Origin: Bacillus sp. ISL-7
GTDB lineage: Bacteria > Bacillota > Bacilli > Bacillales_B > DSM-18226
Assembly: GCF_018613065.1 (NCBI RefSeq)
Contig: NZ_JAGGQW010000059.1
Span: 4,443 to 68,442 of the forward strand
Direction of reading: 5' to 3'
DNA length: 64,000 nt
Below the pieces are notes generated by a model. The model was not told the origin of the DNA. It was given only the letters and a program-made list of their open reading frames with translations, and made no database searches. Below, one piece after another: positions 9,875 through 19,398 of this stretch. Each line of letters begins with the position of its first letter. Positions within the stretch are counted from its first letter, which is position 1. A program made the translations under genes and the position numbers.

Positions 9875-10909
9875 TTACTCCTTCTTGAATACGACGTCTT
9901 CAGTACCTTTTTGCACTGTACCAATTACGTAGGCATCCTCACCCAACGTTTGCAGGTGCTCGATAATAGCCGTGGTATCTACAGAATCTACGACTAATAT
10001 CATTCCGATTCCCATATTAAAGGTTCGGAACATATCATAATCTGAAATTTCGCCTGATTTTTGGATAAAGGAAAAAATTCCTGGGACCTTCCAAGATCCC
10101 TCCTTAATTTCAGCTTGAAAGCCTTTTGGAAGAATTCGTGGAATATTATCATAAAAACCTCCTCCCGTTACATGAACGAGACCATAGACAGTATATTTTC
10201 TTACAGTTGAAAGGATAGATTTTACATAAATTTTGGTTGGTTCAAGCAATACGCTTCCCAGTTCAGCCCCCAATTCATCCACATAGTCACCTAATGAGAA
10301 CTTAGCATCCTCCAATAGAACTTTTCGGACAAGTGAAAAACCATTGCTATGTACTCCACTTGAAGCTAAACCAATTAGAACTTGACCTTCTTTTACTTGC
10401 GAACCATCAATGACATGTTTTTGATCTACCATACCAACGGTAAAGCCTGCAATATCATATTCCTCGTCCTGATACATTCCCGGCATCTCGGCAGTTTCCC
10501 CGCCAATTAGTGAACACCCCGCCTGCACACAACCATCTGCAATCCCTTTAACTATGGCTTCAATTTTTTCCGGGATGATCTTACCACAGGCTAAATAATC
10601 TAGAAAAAAAAGCGGCTCGGCCCCTTGGACGATGACGTCATTCACACACATGGCAACCGCATCGATTCCAATCGTATCATGCTTGTTCATGGCAAAAGCA
10701 ATTTTCAATTTGGTCCCTACTCCATCCGTACCAGAAACAAAAACAGGTTCTTCCATCTTCGTTAAATCTGGTTTAAATAGAGCCCCAAACCCTCCTAATC
10801 CCGTTAAAACCTCTGGACGGAAGGTTTTTTTTACATGTTTTTTCATTCGTTCAACGGCTTCATTTCCCGCATCGATATTGACTCCAGCTTGGCGGTACGC
10901 ATCACTCAT
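9875..10909 (-). CDS. purM: Phosphoribosylformylglycinamidine cyclo-ligase (AIR synthetase)
   Basis: PurM closes the imidazole ring of FGAM to give AIR, the branch point to thiamine pyrimidine synthesis through ThiC. The 344-residue protein shows the family start ([18 protein letters not shown]), the GGFGALF and [11 protein letters not shown] loops, and [11 protein letters not shown] near residue 140. It is spaced 13 bases from purL and is read in the same direction. Confidence 0.96.
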   Translation of the reverse strand: MSDAYRQAGVNIDAGNEAVERMKKHVKKTFRPEVLTGLGGFGALFKPDLTKMEEPVFVSGTDGVGTKLKIAFAMNKHDTIGIDAVAMCVNDVIVQGAEPLFFLDYLACGKIIPEKIEAIVKGIADGCVQAGCSLIGGETAEMPGMYQDEEYDIAGFTVGMVDQKHVIDGSQVKEGQVLIGLASSGVHSNGFSLVRKVLLEDAKFSLGDYVDELGAELGSVLLEPTKIYVKSILSTVRKYTVYGLVHVTGGGFYDNIPRILPKGFQAEIKEGSWKVPGIFSFIQKSGEISDYDMFRTFNMGIGMILVVDSVDTTAIIEHLQTLGEDAYVIGTVQKGTEDVVFKKE

Positions 10910-10922
10910 TCGTTTCTCTCCT

Positions 10923-13211
10923 TTACGGTAAACTTGCAGAGATTTCCTGCATATTGAGCTTTTTTAATAATCCCGAACGCATTATGTTAGGAATTGCATT
11001 CTTCCAGGCTTCTTCCAATGTAGTAATCGGTTGAGAAATAACGGTCTTTCCATTATGTGTAATTGATAGTTCCTGACCTTTCACCCTACCGATTTCTTTT
11101 ATAGGCACCTCCTGCTGTTGCGCCATTTCCTTAATCCTCTCCGTATGTTTCGGAGAAACGGAAAGAATGATTCGAGATTGAGTTTCACTAAAGAGGCTTA
11201 AGTCCGTTCGCAATTCATCGGTTAACTTAATTTCTGCTCCCAACTTCCCACCAATACAGCTTTCAGCTATTGCTACTGCTAAACCGCCTTCTGCCGCATC
11301 ATGACTCGATTGGACTAATCCTTCTTGAATGATCTTAAGGGTAAAAGCTTGTATCTTCTTTTCCAAATCAAGGTTTAACTGCGGCGGGCGTCCTTCGATC
11401 TTTCCTGTCATAATTTTTTGGTATTCCGAACCGCCTATTTCGGCTTTGGTTTCCCCAATTAAAAAAATTAAATCTCCGTCTTTTTTAAATTCTTGAGTAG
11501 TAATATGGTCAATATCTTTAATTAACCCAACCATGCCAATGGTTGGTGTTGGAAAAATAGCTTCTCCCTTTGTTTCGTTATATAGGCTGACGTTTCCGCC
11601 AATTACCGGAGTATTGAGTTGACGGCACGCTTCACTAATCCCATCTGCTGCCTTTTCAAACTGCCAGAAGATTTCCGGCTTTTCTGGACTTCCAAAGTTC
11701 AAGTTATCGGTAATAGCTAAAGGCGCCGCACCAGAACAAACTACATTACGCGCCGCTTCTGCTACCGCGATAGCTCCTCCAACAAACGGATCAAGATAAA
11801 CATACCTTCCGTTGCAATCCGTTGTCATCGCCAGTGCTTTTCGTGTTCCACGGATAGCAACTACAGCCGCATCCGATCCAGGTATGACAGCCGTATTAGT
11901 TCTAACCATATAGTCATATTGTTGATATACCCACTCTTTGCTTGCAATCGTAGGTGATGCTAGCAGCTGTTGCAGAACTGATTGATAATCCTTTGGCTCT
12001 TCAATAGCTGCAGCTGTGTCTAAGGAAGAATATTGTTCGTAATAGGGCGCCTCTTTAGATGGCTTACAATACACGGGGGCATCTTCTGCCAGCTTGTCTG
12101 CGGGGATTTCCGCAACTATTTCTCCCTTGTGAAGTAAACGGAGTTGGTTATCATCAGTCACCCTGCCGATCACAGCGGAGTGGAGCCCCCATTTATCAAA
12201 TATCTTTTTTACTTCCCCTTCCTTTCCTTTTTTCGCAACAACCAGCATTCTTTCTTGTGATTCGGAAAGCATCATTTCGTAGGCATTCATTCCTCTTTCT
12301 CGCTGTGGAACGAGATCAAGATCCAATTCAACGCCATTTCCCGCTTTACTGGCCATTTCAGAGCTTGAGCTGGTTAAACCTGCTGCCCCCATATCTTGTA
12401 TCCCGACCACATGACCAGAGGCGATCAATTCAAGAGTGGCTTCCAGCAGTAATTTTTCCATAAAAGGATCGCCCACTTGGACGGCTGGACGTTTCGCTTC
12501 GGAATTTTCACTCAATTCTTCTGAAGCGAATGTCGCTCCATGAATTCCGTCTCTTCCGGTAGCGGCTCCAACATAAATGACAGGGTTACCAATCCCTTTA
12601 GCCACGCCTTTTTGAATTTCATCATGGCTGATTAAACCTACACACATGGCATTAACAAGGGGATTCCCTTCATAGGAGGAATCAAAGTAGATCTCTCCAC
12701 CAACCGTCGGAATGCCCATACAGTTACCATATCCGGCAATACCCGCAACCACATTTTCAAAGATATATTTGGTTTTCGGATTATCAAGTTCGCCAAAACG
12801 AAGAGAGTTCAATAAAGCGATCGGGCGGGCACCCATGGAAAAAACATCCCGAATAATACCGCCAACCCCTGTTGCTGCACCTTGATAAGGCTCAATGGCC
12901 GAAGGATGATTGTGGCTTTCAATTTTAAACACGACTGCTTGATTATCACCGATATCAACAATTCCTGCTCCTTCTCCAGGGCCTTGCAAGACATGCGGGC
13001 CGGAAGTCGGAAAACGTTTGAGCACTACCTTCGAATTTTTATAGCTGCAATGTTCGGACCACATGACACTAAATATGCCCGTTTCGGTATAATTTGGTTT
13101 ACGTCCAAGAATTTCGATTACTTTATCAAATTCTTCATCGGTTAATCCCATTTCCTGATAAACCTTCTGCTGGGCAATTTGCTCAGGAGTTGGTTCTTTA
13201 TGCTGTACCAT
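10923..13211 (-). CDS. purL: Phosphoribosylformylglycinamidine synthase subunit PurL
   Basis: This is the small-type PurL (762 residues) that needs PurQ as glutaminase and PurS as connector to convert FGAR to FGAM with ATP. Family features are the [19 protein letters not shown] motif near residue 45, the [21 protein letters not shown] segment near 100, and a second AIRS-like half beginning around residue 420. The start overlaps the purQ end by 14 bases, a sign of translational coupling. Confidence 0.97.
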   Translation of the reverse strand: MVQHKEPTPEQIAQQKVYQEMGLTDEEFDKVIEILGRKPNYTETGIFSVMWSEHCSYKNSKVVLKRFPTSGPHVLQGPGEGAGIVDIGDNQAVVFKIESHNHPSAIEPYQGAATGVGGIIRDVFSMGARPIALLNSLRFGELDNPKTKYIFENVVAGIAGYGNCMGIPTVGGEIYFDSSYEGNPLVNAMCVGLISHDEIQKGVAKGIGNPVIYVGAATGRDGIHGATFASEELSENSEAKRPAVQVGDPFMEKLLLEATLELIASGHVVGIQDMGAAGLTSSSSEMASKAGNGVELDLDLVPQRERGMNAYEMMLSESQERMLVVAKKGKEGEVKKIFDKWGLHSAVIGRVTDDNQLRLLHKGEIVAEIPADKLAEDAPVYCKPSKEAPYYEQYSSLDTAAAIEEPKDYQSVLQQLLASPTIASKEWVYQQYDYMVRTNTAVIPGSDAAVVAIRGTRKALAMTTDCNGRYVYLDPFVGGAIAVAEAARNVVCSGAAPLAITDNLNFGSPEKPEIFWQFEKAADGISEACRQLNTPVIGGNVSLYNETKGEAIFPTPTIGMVGLIKDIDHITTQEFKKDGDLIFLIGETKAEIGGSEYQKIMTGKIEGRPPQLNLDLEKKIQAFTLKIIQEGLVQSSHDAAEGGLAVAIAESCIGGKLGAEIKLTDELRTDLSLFSETQSRIILSVSPKHTERIKEMAQQQEVPIKEIGRVKGQELSITHNGKTVISQPITTLEEAWKNAIPNIMRSGLLKKLNMQEISASLP

Positions 13212-13881
13212 GTTGTTTCCTCCAGTAACTTAAAATAGATGAAAACATACGTTTTCCGTCATCTGTCCCCAGCCATTTATGAACCGCACGTTCCGGGTGG
13301 GGCATTAATCCTAAAACATTCCCTCTCTCATTGATCACTCCTGCAATCTCAGAAATCGACCCATTAGGATTCGTCCCTCTATACCTGAATACGATTTGAT
13401 TGTTCTTTTCTAATTGATCCAACGTCTCTTGATCACAATAATAATTTCCGTCGCCATGGGCAATGGGAATACGTATCGTTTCACCTTCCTGATAGTCTAA
13501 TGTGAACGGAGTTTGGTTATTTTCTACTTTTAAATCAATGGTGTCACAATGAAATTTTAACCGTTGATTTCTTCTTAAAGCACCTGGCAAAAGATTAGCT
13601 TCAGTTAGTATTTGAAATCCATTACAGACACCAAGAATTAATTTCCCTTCTTCAGCCGCAATTTTCACCTGCTCCATGACAGGAGACAAGCTCGCAACAG
13701 CCCCTGGCCGCAAATAATCTCCATAGGAAAAACCCCCTGGGACAAGAATCGCATCATATTTTGATAGGTCCGTTTCTAGATGCCATACATATTCGACCGA
13801 CTGTCCAATCGTATCTAAAACAGCCTTATACATATCCACATCGCAGTTTGAGCCAGGAAAAACCAGTACCGCAAAGTTCAA
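13198..13881 (-). CDS. purQ: Phosphoribosylformylglycinamidine synthase subunit PurQ
   Basis: PurQ is the class I glutaminase of FGAM synthase. The 227-residue protein has the nucleophile elbow [10 protein letters not shown] (cysteine near residue 86) and a C-terminal PHPERA motif carrying the catalytic histidine and glutamate. It starts [14 protein letters not shown] as in other Bacillus PurQ. It follows purS with a 12-base gap and overlaps purL. Confidence 0.96.
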   Translation of the reverse strand: MNFAVLVFPGSNCDVDMYKAVLDTIGQSVEYVWHLETDLSKYDAILVPGGFSYGDYLRPGAVASLSPVMEQVKIAAEEGKLILGVCNGFQILTEANLLPGALRRNQRLKFHCDTIDLKVENNQTPFTLDYQEGETIRIPIAHGDGNYYCDQETLDQLEKNNQIVFRYRGTNPNGSISEIAGVINERGNVLGLMPHPERAVHKWLGTDDGKRMFSSILSYWRKQHGTA

Positions 13882-13893
13882 CTTATTCCCCTC

Positions 13894-14148
13894 CTATCCT
13901 TCCTGCTTAGTAAGATCAAACCGAAAGTCTTCAATCACCGTATTGGCTAACAGCTTCTCACACATATCCTTTACTCGTTCTGCTGCAGCCTTTTGATCAT
14001 CGCTATTAATTTCAAGCTCCATGTATTTTCCTATTCGTACATCTCCAACCTCATCATATCCTAGTGAATGCAGTGACTCATGAACCGCATTCCCTTGAGG
14101 ATCTAATACACTTTCTCTTAAGGTTACATATACCGTTGCTTTAAACAT
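13894..14148 (-). CDS. purS: Phosphoribosylformylglycinamidine synthase subunit PurS
   Basis: An 84-residue protein ([19 protein letters not shown]...) that bridges PurL and PurQ and channels ammonia. The ATG at 14146-14148 gives the normal length; it overlaps the purC stop region (GTCAATGTTTAA) and is preceded by GGGGGT. An upstream TTG in frame would add five residues and has poor spacing. Confidence 0.94.
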   Translation of the reverse strand: MFKATVYVTLRESVLDPQGNAVHESLHSLGYDEVGDVRIGKYMELEINSDDQKAAAERVKDMCEKLLANTVIEDFRFDLTKQEG

Positions 14149-14860
14149 TGACACTACCCCCAATTCTCCTTAATATTTCTTGATAGGCTTCCTCAACGTT
14201 CCCTAAATCCCGCCTAAACCGATCTTTATCTAACTTTTCCTTTGTATGGGCATCCCAAAATCGACACGTATCCGGAGAGATTTCGTCAGCTAAGATAATA
14301 GTGCCTGCAAGTGTTTTTCCAAACTCTAATTTAAAATCCACTAAGATAATATCTTTGTTTAAGAGATATTCGTTCATAATATCATTGATTTTTAATGCTT
14401 CCTTTCGAATGGCTGCTACTTCATACTCTTTAGCCAGCCCAAGAATGGCAATATGGTCATTGTTAATCAAAGGGTCCCCCAGCTCATCATTCTTATAGTA
14501 GAATTCCACAATCGTTTCTGGGAGTTCCTTCCCTTCCTCCCATCCCAGCCTTTTAGCAAGTGAGCCCGCCGCTATATTTCGAACGACAACCTCAATCGGG
14601 ATAATCTCTACTTGCTGAACAATCTGCTCTGTAGATGAAATCTTTTTAATAAAATGATTTTCCACGCCTTTTTCTTTTAATAAACTTAGGAAAATGGAAC
14701 TAATCTCATTATTTAGAGTTCCTTTTCCTGCTATTTGACCTTTTTTCTCGCCATTGAAGGCAGTGGCATCATCTTTATATTCAATCCAATACTTTCCTGG
14801 TTCTGATGTTTTAAACACTTTTTTCGCTTTACCTTCATAAAGCTGTTCCAATTTCTCCAT
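14141..14860 (-). CDS. purC: Phosphoribosylaminoimidazole-succinocarboxamide synthase
   Basis: PurC condenses CAIR with aspartate to give SAICAR. The 239-residue product starts [16 protein letters not shown], the standard SAICAR-synthetase start; upstream in-frame codons to 14935 lack family similarity. The folate-like [15 protein letters not shown] motif near residue 90 and DFKLEFG near 175 are visible. PurE, which makes the substrate CAIR in the preceding step, is not encoded in the window. Confidence 0.96.
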   Translation of the reverse strand: MEKLEQLYEGKAKKVFKTSEPGKYWIEYKDDATAFNGEKKGQIAGKGTLNNEISSIFLSLLKEKGVENHFIKKISSTEQIVQQVEIIPIEVVVRNIAAGSLAKRLGWEEGKELPETIVEFYYKNDELGDPLINNDHIAILGLAKEYEVAAIRKEALKINDIMNEYLLNKDIILVDFKLEFGKTLAGTIILADEISPDTCRFWDAHTKEKLDKDRFRRDLGNVEEAYQEILRRIGGSVNV

Positions 14861-14925
14861 TATTTTCCACCACTTTCGCTGTTTGGTTATGTTTTTAGCC
14901 GGACAACTAAAATAGCCGCGTATCC

Positions 14926-16053
14926 TTATGACCAAATTCCGAGATTCTTAATTTGCTCGTCTATTCGCTCGAGAGTTGAACCTAAAAAATTAATGTGACC
15001 CATTTTCCGATTTTCTACGCTTTCCTTTTTGCCGTATAAATGTAGTTTGGCTGTTGGAGGAAGCTGTTCTATTTTATCTAGCACTTGCCTTAGATGCTGA
15101 CCTAAAATATTAACCATTATAATCGGAGTTAAAAGAGTAGTATCTCCTAAGGGCAGTCCACATATTGCTCTAATATGTTGCTCAAATTGAGAAGTAATAC
15201 ATGCGTCCATTGAATAATGCCCGGAATTATGAGGTCTTGGTGCTAACTCGTTCACGATAATTTCACCATCATTCGTAAGGAACATCTCTATCGCAATTAA
15301 TCCAACTACTTGTAAGGAGTCTGCTATTTTCAATGCTGCAGTTTCCGCTTGAATCCTTTGCTCATCGGTGATTCTAGCAGGAACGAAAGACTGATGCAGG
15401 ATATTATTAATATGGACATTTTCAGCTACTGGGAAAGTTTTTGTTTGACCATAAATATTTCGGGCAACAATCACTGATAATTCCTTACGAAATGGGATAA
15501 ATTGTTCGATGATCATGTCCCTCCCTGCCTTATTCCAAGCCTCCATTGCAATTGGAATTTCATCCCTTTTTTTTATTACCCATTGCCCTTTCCCGTCGTA
15601 TCCCCCTGTAGCTGTTTTCATTATGAAAGGCAATCCAAAACGATCAATAGCCGTTTCAAAGTCATTTTCCGATTGTATGACCAAGAAAGGAGCTACTGGC
15701 ACATTGAAGGACTTTAACATGGATTTTTCCAGAATCCGATTTTGGGTTATTTTGAGCAGTTTGCTTCCTTGTGGTACAAAGGATGTAGTTTCTAAAATGG
15801 AGGTTATAGTAGAATCTACATTTTCAAATTCATAAGTAATAACATCTGAGGAATCTGCTAGTTCTTTAACTGCTTTAAGCTCAGAATAGGGAGCAGTGAT
15901 TTGAAGATCTGCAACTTGTCCACAGGGTGAGTTAGGTGTCGGATCCAAAGTAATAAAGCGATATCCCATATTTCTACCAGCCATTGAAATCATTCTTCCT
16001 AGCTGGCCTCCCCCTAAGATACCAATCGTTGAGCCGGGTTTTATGACTGTCAA
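14926..16053 (-). CDS. purK: N5-carboxyaminoimidazole ribonucleotide synthase
   Basis: PurK uses ATP and bicarbonate to carboxylate AIR. The 375-residue ATP-grasp protein starts with [14 protein letters not shown] and carries [11 protein letters not shown] near residue 150 and [13 protein letters not shown] near 265. In Bacillus purE lies immediately upstream of purK; here the next gene is the divergent purF and purE is missing. purK is the first gene of the minus-strand cluster, so its promoter lies in the 197-base purK/purF gap. Confidence 0.96.
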   Translation of the reverse strand: MTVIKPGSTIGILGGGQLGRMISMAGRNMGYRFITLDPTPNSPCGQVADLQITAPYSELKAVKELADSSDVITYEFENVDSTITSILETTSFVPQGSKLLKITQNRILEKSMLKSFNVPVAPFLVIQSENDFETAIDRFGLPFIMKTATGGYDGKGQWVIKKRDEIPIAMEAWNKAGRDMIIEQFIPFRKELSVIVARNIYGQTKTFPVAENVHINNILHQSFVPARITDEQRIQAETAALKIADSLQVVGLIAIEMFLTNDGEIIVNELAPRPHNSGHYSMDACITSQFEQHIRAICGLPLGDTTLLTPIIMVNILGQHLRQVLDKIEQLPPTAKLHLYGKKESVENRKMGHINFLGSTLERIDEQIKNLGIWS

Positions 16054-16250
16054 AGTATTTTTCCTCCCTCATCCTTTTTTAAACTCTTCATAATTTTAGG
16101 TTTTCCTGAAACACACTCCTTTACTTTTTTAATCAAAAAAATTTTTATAGTTAACCAAAACCAATACAAACAATTAGACTTTGAAAGAAAAGGATAAAAA
16201 TTCTGCTTTCGCCAAAAATAATGAAATGAAATCAGGGGAGGAATATTAAA
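16054..16250. other. Divergent purK/purF intergenic region without a PurR box
   Basis: This AT-rich gap must hold both promoters. I looked for the B. subtilis PurR box core (CCGAAC and its complement) and for the conserved loops of the purine riboswitch and found neither. AGGGGAGG before purF (16234-16242) is the ribosome site. Control of the cluster therefore appears different from the standard pur operon. Confidence 0.5.
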
Positions 16251-17630
16251 ATGGATTCAGAAATGAAGGATAAATGCGGTGTATTTGGAGTTTTTAATCA
16301 CCCCCAAGCGGCCGATTTAACATATTATGGACTACATGCCCTTCAACACCGTGGCCAAGAGAGTGCAGGAATTGTAACTAGCGATGGAAAATCATTCAGG
16401 CATCACAGGGGAATGGGATTAGTTTCCCAAGTATTTTCACGTGAGATCCTTGATGGACTAAGCGGAAATATGGCCATCGGTCATGTACGATATTCTACTT
16501 CTGGTGCAAGTTTACTACAAAACGCACAACCTCTTGTTTTTAAGTATAGTGAGGGCGATTTGGCCGTTGCCCATAACGGGAACCTAGTAAACGCCAATAT
16601 CGAACGGAAGGTTCTCCAGCAACAGGGTGCCATCTTTCAGACAACAACTGATACGGAAATTATTGCTCACCTAATTGCCCGTTCCAGTAAAAAATATTTT
16701 GATGAAGCTGGCCCGGATGTCCTGAAGCGAATTGACGGTTCCTTTGCTTTGTGCATCATGACCGATAAAGAAATGCTGATTGCCCTGGATCGTCATGGTT
16801 TACGTCCCCTTAGCCTTGGAAAAATTGGTGAATCCATTATCGCGTCTTCAGAAACATGTGGGCTTAATGCGGTTGATGCTAAGTTCTGGAGGGATGTTGA
16901 ACCGGGCGAATGGCTTCTTGTTAACGAAAAGGGAATAAAAACAGGAAGATTTGCTGCAAAAGGTGACGTTTCCCTTTGCTCCTTTGAATTTGTTTATTTT
17001 GCTCGTCCAGATAGTGTGATTCATGGAAGAAGTGTATTAGCCATACGGAAAGAGTTAGGCCAAATTTTAGCAAAAGAACATCCGACACCGGCTGATGTTG
17101 TCGTTGCCGTTCCAGAATCGAGTGTCCCTGCAGCAATGGGTTATGCTCAACAATCAAGAATTCCATATGAAATGGGAATCATCAAAAACCCCTATGCCGG
17201 TCGTTCATTTATTGAACCAACCCAAGAATTGCGGGACTTGGCCGTGCGTCTAAAATTAAGTGCTGTCCGTGAAATTCTCGAGGATAAGCGGGTCGTGCTT
17301 GTTGATGATTCGATTGTTCGTGGAACGACAAGCAAGCGAATTGTTGAATTGATCCGTCAGGCAGGTGCCAAGGAGGTCCATGTACGAATAAGTTCCCCTA
17401 TGGTAAGAAATCCTTGTTTTTATGGAGTGGATATGCCGACAAAAGAAGAACTTTTTGCTAACAAACATGAACATGAACGAGCAATGGGAAAGGTGATTGG
17501 AGCAGATTCATTAGCCTTCTTAAGTACGGAAGGGTTATTAGAGGCGGTAGATGTAGATCTTGCAGAAACAAGCAGTCGCTGTATCGCCTGTTTTAGCGGA
17601 GCATATCCAACTAAATTGTATTTGAAGTGA
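16251..17630 (+). CDS. purF: Amidophosphoribosyltransferase
   Basis: PurF commits PRPP to purine synthesis by making phosphoribosylamine with glutamine. The 459-residue protein has an eight-residue propeptide ahead of Cys9 (DKCGVFGVF), the Ntn glutaminase nucleophile. The PRPP motif VVLVDDSIVRGTTS is near residue 347. Cysteines matching the B. subtilis [4Fe-4S] ligands appear in SLCSFE, NPCFYG and CIAC near the C-terminus. In Bacillus purF normally lies inside the operon between purL and purM; here it is alone on the opposite strand. Confidence 0.96.
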   Translation: MDSEMKDKCGVFGVFNHPQAADLTYYGLHALQHRGQESAGIVTSDGKSFRHHRGMGLVSQVFSREILDGLSGNMAIGHVRYSTSGASLLQNAQPLVFKYSEGDLAVAHNGNLVNANIERKVLQQQGAIFQTTTDTEIIAHLIARSSKKYFDEAGPDVLKRIDGSFALCIMTDKEMLIALDRHGLRPLSLGKIGESIIASSETCGLNAVDAKFWRDVEPGEWLLVNEKGIKTGRFAAKGDVSLCSFEFVYFARPDSVIHGRSVLAIRKELGQILAKEHPTPADVVVAVPESSVPAAMGYAQQSRIPYEMGIIKNPYAGRSFIEPTQELRDLAVRLKLSAVREILEDKRVVLVDDSIVRGTTSKRIVELIRQAGAKEVHVRISSPMVRNPCFYGVDMPTKEELFANKHEHERAMGKVIGADSLAFLSTEGLLEAVDVDLAETSSRCIACFSGAYPTKLYLK

Positions 17631-17642
17631 TCATCTTAATTA

Positions 17643-17680
17643 AACTAGGACCTCCTAAAATGGAAGTCCTAGTTAATTAT
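17643..17680 (+). terminator. Terminator after purF
   Basis: AACTAGGAC pairs with GTCCTAGTT around a 14-base loop, 12 bases after the stop. The T-tract is weak and interrupted. Confidence 0.6.
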
Positions 17681-17729
17681 TATATTTATTCCCGAATAAA
17701 CCCAAACTTTTGAAATTAAATTATCAAAA

Positions 17730-17766
17730 AGCAGCGTAAAACCCCTAGCTTTAGATATGGGGAAAT
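17730..17766. mobile_element. Possible IS200/IS605-type end remnant
   Basis: GCGTAAAACCCCTAGCTTTAG followed by ATATGGGG forms an imperfect CCCC/GGGG stem-loop reminiscent of the right ends of IS200/IS605 TnpB elements in Bacillus. No tnpA or tnpB is nearby. The resemblance is from memory and the element, if real, is only an end. Confidence 0.25.
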
Positions 17767-17835
17767 AAGCTGTTTTTTGTTCGTTTTTTAGGATAATGCA
17801 AGTAATTTTATTATACATTCTTTGAAATTCTTTGG

Positions 17836-17866
17836 TATAATGAGGATATAAATAGAACGTATGTTC
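17836..17866 (+). promoter_or_regulatory. LexA/DinR-type SOS box downstream of a -10 element
   Basis: GAACGTATGTTC (17855-17866) fits the Gram-positive LexA operator pattern GAAC-N4-GTTC exactly and lies 13 bases after a TATAAT (17836-17841). This is the usual placement for repression of a downstream gene on the plus strand. No convincing -35 was seen. Confidence 0.6.
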
Positions 17867-17877
17867 TTTGTGAGGGA

Positions 17878-18105
17878 GGGGTAAATTCAGCCGGAACATT
17901 AATTGTTCGCGAAAAACTTGTACAATATCACCAACTACTATATTAGATAGGTTTACACAGCTTTAAACAAAGAAACAAGAAATGAAAATCAACTTCAAGT
18001 TCTAACAGATATTCAAGTCCATTTAACTCAAATGAATAAAATTCGTCTAAAAAGTTTTGAGAGAGGCAAATCTTACGATAAAGAAAAACCTTCAAATTTA
18101 TGAAG
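17878..18105 (+). pseudogene. Frameshifted small gene behind the LexA box
   Basis: Three successive frames read like one protein broken twice: 17881 onward gives NSAGTLIVREKLVQYHQLL, then a short DRFTQ segment in another frame, then about 50 open codons (TALNKETRNENQLQVLTDIQ onward) ending in TGA just inside the following hairpin. A GGGAGGGG ribosome-site-like sequence precedes it but no start codon remains. Family unknown; the SOS box suggests a damage-inducible origin. Confidence 0.4.
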
Positions 18106-18110
18106 GTTTT
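18085..18110 (+). terminator. Hairpin after the LexA-linked remnant
   Basis: AAAACCTTCA pairs with TGAAGGTTTT across a 6-base loop. Its T-run is short, so it is a likely but weak terminator. Confidence 0.55.
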
Positions 18111-18188
18111 AGCTTATTATGAATATTTGATTCTAGCCTTGCAAAAAAAGAAATATACGTCCTATTTCCCCTGAAAATCACTAATTAA

Positions 18189-18326
18189 TTAATTTTCATC
18201 ATTTTCGTACGCAATAACTACTACTTTTTTATGAGCTTGCTCGCTTATTTTTTCTTCTAGTGATTGAATTTCATTAATCAAATTAGGTGAAAGCGCAGCT
18301 GCAACATACTGATTTTCTTTAACCAT
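18189..18326 (-). CDS. Conserved-looking small protein, 45 residues
   Basis: A 45-codon frame starts at the ATG at 18324-18326, eight bases after AAAGGAG. An in-frame ATG two codons earlier sits too close to that site. The product, starting MVKENQYVAAALSPNLINEI, is predicted helical and charged, with an acidic C-terminus and no membrane segment. The frame remains open upstream to 18449 without a start codon, which may mean the gene has lost a 5' part. I do not recognise a function. Confidence 0.55.
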   Translation of the reverse strand: MVKENQYVAAALSPNLINEIQSLEEKISEQAHKKVVVIAYENDEN

Positions 18327-18509
18327 TTTCATTACTCCTTTACGATAATTTGTCTTTGGAATTATTAAAAACCTAAATAAAGATTTTTCTTCATCAGGAG
18401 AAAGATTTGGATCCCTGCCTGTAATAATAGGACTTTTTCTGCCTGAATATCATTATTATTAAGTTCACTTCAATGTCTTATTCATTTTCGTAATTGTCTA
18501 CCCCTCAAT
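18327..18509. other. Intergenic, no clear feature
   Basis: The minus strand is open in the frame of the 45-residue protein for about 40 codons (down from 18449) but has no usable start. Nothing else is apparent. Confidence 0.4.
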
Positions 18510-18690
18510 TTGAAATTCCTGTGGAGAAAAATGAAGAAAATTGTCGGAATGATGGCAGGCGGGTTATTTAATGTTCGTTGTGAAGGAACCGGAATGATTG
18601 CTTTTACTGCGTATTACGAACCACTCACCTTAAGGGTGTCGCCTGGCAACCCTATGATAACGGATCCAAACCCAACTGTAGCCTGGTCAA
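18510..18690 (+). pseudogene. AIM24-family protein fragment
   Basis: The frame from 18531 reads [18 protein letters not shown], then a stretch ending [17 protein letters not shown] and TVAWS. This matches an internal to C-terminal segment of AIM24-family (TerD-related beta-sandwich) proteins of Bacillus. About 150 upstream residues and the end of the family are missing; the frame then runs through the following terminator hairpin. A TTG start with weak site exists at 18510, but the product would not be a full domain, so it is called a remnant. Confidence 0.6.
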
Positions 18691-18725
18691 AAAGAAGTTC
18701 CTGGTACCAGGAACTTCTTTTGCTT
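18689..18725. terminator. Bidirectional terminator, perfect palindrome
   Basis: AAAAGAAGTTCCTGG/CCAGGAACTTCTTTT is a perfect dyad with A/T tracts on both sides. It can end both the AIM24 remnant on the plus strand and the DinB gene on the minus strand. Confidence 0.8.
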
Positions 18726-18753
18726 TCTGGCGTTCACCATTTATTCCCCTCTT

Positions 18754-19185
18754 CTATCTCCTAAAAGTAACAAAGTCTACATTAACAGGTTCGCTTTCAT
18801 TAACTCTCAGAAGTAGATTGATCTGTCCTCGGTGATATTGACCATGTAATGCAACATGGGTCAATATATCCCTTATCGAATTTTGAAACTCTCTGCCTTT
18901 ACTATTTCTGTATAAAACGATCTGTTCGAGATCAGAATTGGATAAACCAGAAAGAAGTTCTTTAAAGTTTTTCAGATTTTGATTAACAAGTTCTGCACAG
19001 GCTTCTAAACTGACCTCTGCCCAAATAGGTAATTTGGAACTGTCCGATCCTTTTAACCTAGTAAACCACACATGTTCTGCCAAAAGCAGATGTGAGAATA
19101 GATTCTTAACTTGTTTGTTCTCTCCTTCCATATTTTTCAAGGCTTCAAGAATTCGATGATTAGACCAATGTAAATGCTTAAACAT
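18754..19185 (-). CDS. DinB-fold metalloprotein
   Basis: A 143-residue four-helix protein of the DinB/YfiT superfamily. The metal ligands of the fold are visible: HLLLAEHVW near residue 32-39 and [13 protein letters not shown] near 113-125, giving the usual H-x3-H on the last helix. Members act as bacillithiol- or mycothiol-dependent transferases in several cases, but the substrate cannot be read from sequence. It is transcribed alone and ends at a strong terminator. A start at [13 protein letters not shown] is short for the family, so a few N-terminal residues could be missing. Confidence 0.75.
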   Translation of the reverse strand: MFKHLHWSNHRILEALKNMEGENKQVKNLFSHLLLAEHVWFTRLKGSDSSKLPIWAEVSLEACAELVNQNLKNFKELLSGLSNSDLEQIVLYRNSKGREFQNSIRDILTHVALHGQYHRGQINLLLRVNESEPVNVDFVTFRR

Positions 19186-19398
19186 ATTTCGAATCGTTTC
19201 CAGATGACCACCTCCAAGTATTTAAACAATATGTATAATCAAATAGAATTTAGAACCCTTTACATTTTAGACAATACCAACAATTTTTGTTATAAATCAT
19301 TACTAATTTTAGGTATTATCATCGATAGGTTTCCAACCATAACTGTACATGTTAGAATCATATAGTTATTATATCCTTTCTACTATCGGTGGTGTACT

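Noticed and set aside
12059..12463. 134-codon frame opposite purL
   Set aside because: It is antisense to conserved purL sequence and has an unlikely composition, so it is a shadow.
18636..18656. GGTGTCGCCTGGCAACC resembling the 7781 palindrome
   Set aside because: It is explained by the coding sequence of the AIM24 fragment (RVSPGNP).
19174..19365. 63-codon plus-strand frame before the anion permease
   Set aside because: No ribosome site, and an AT-rich composition typical of intergenic DNA.
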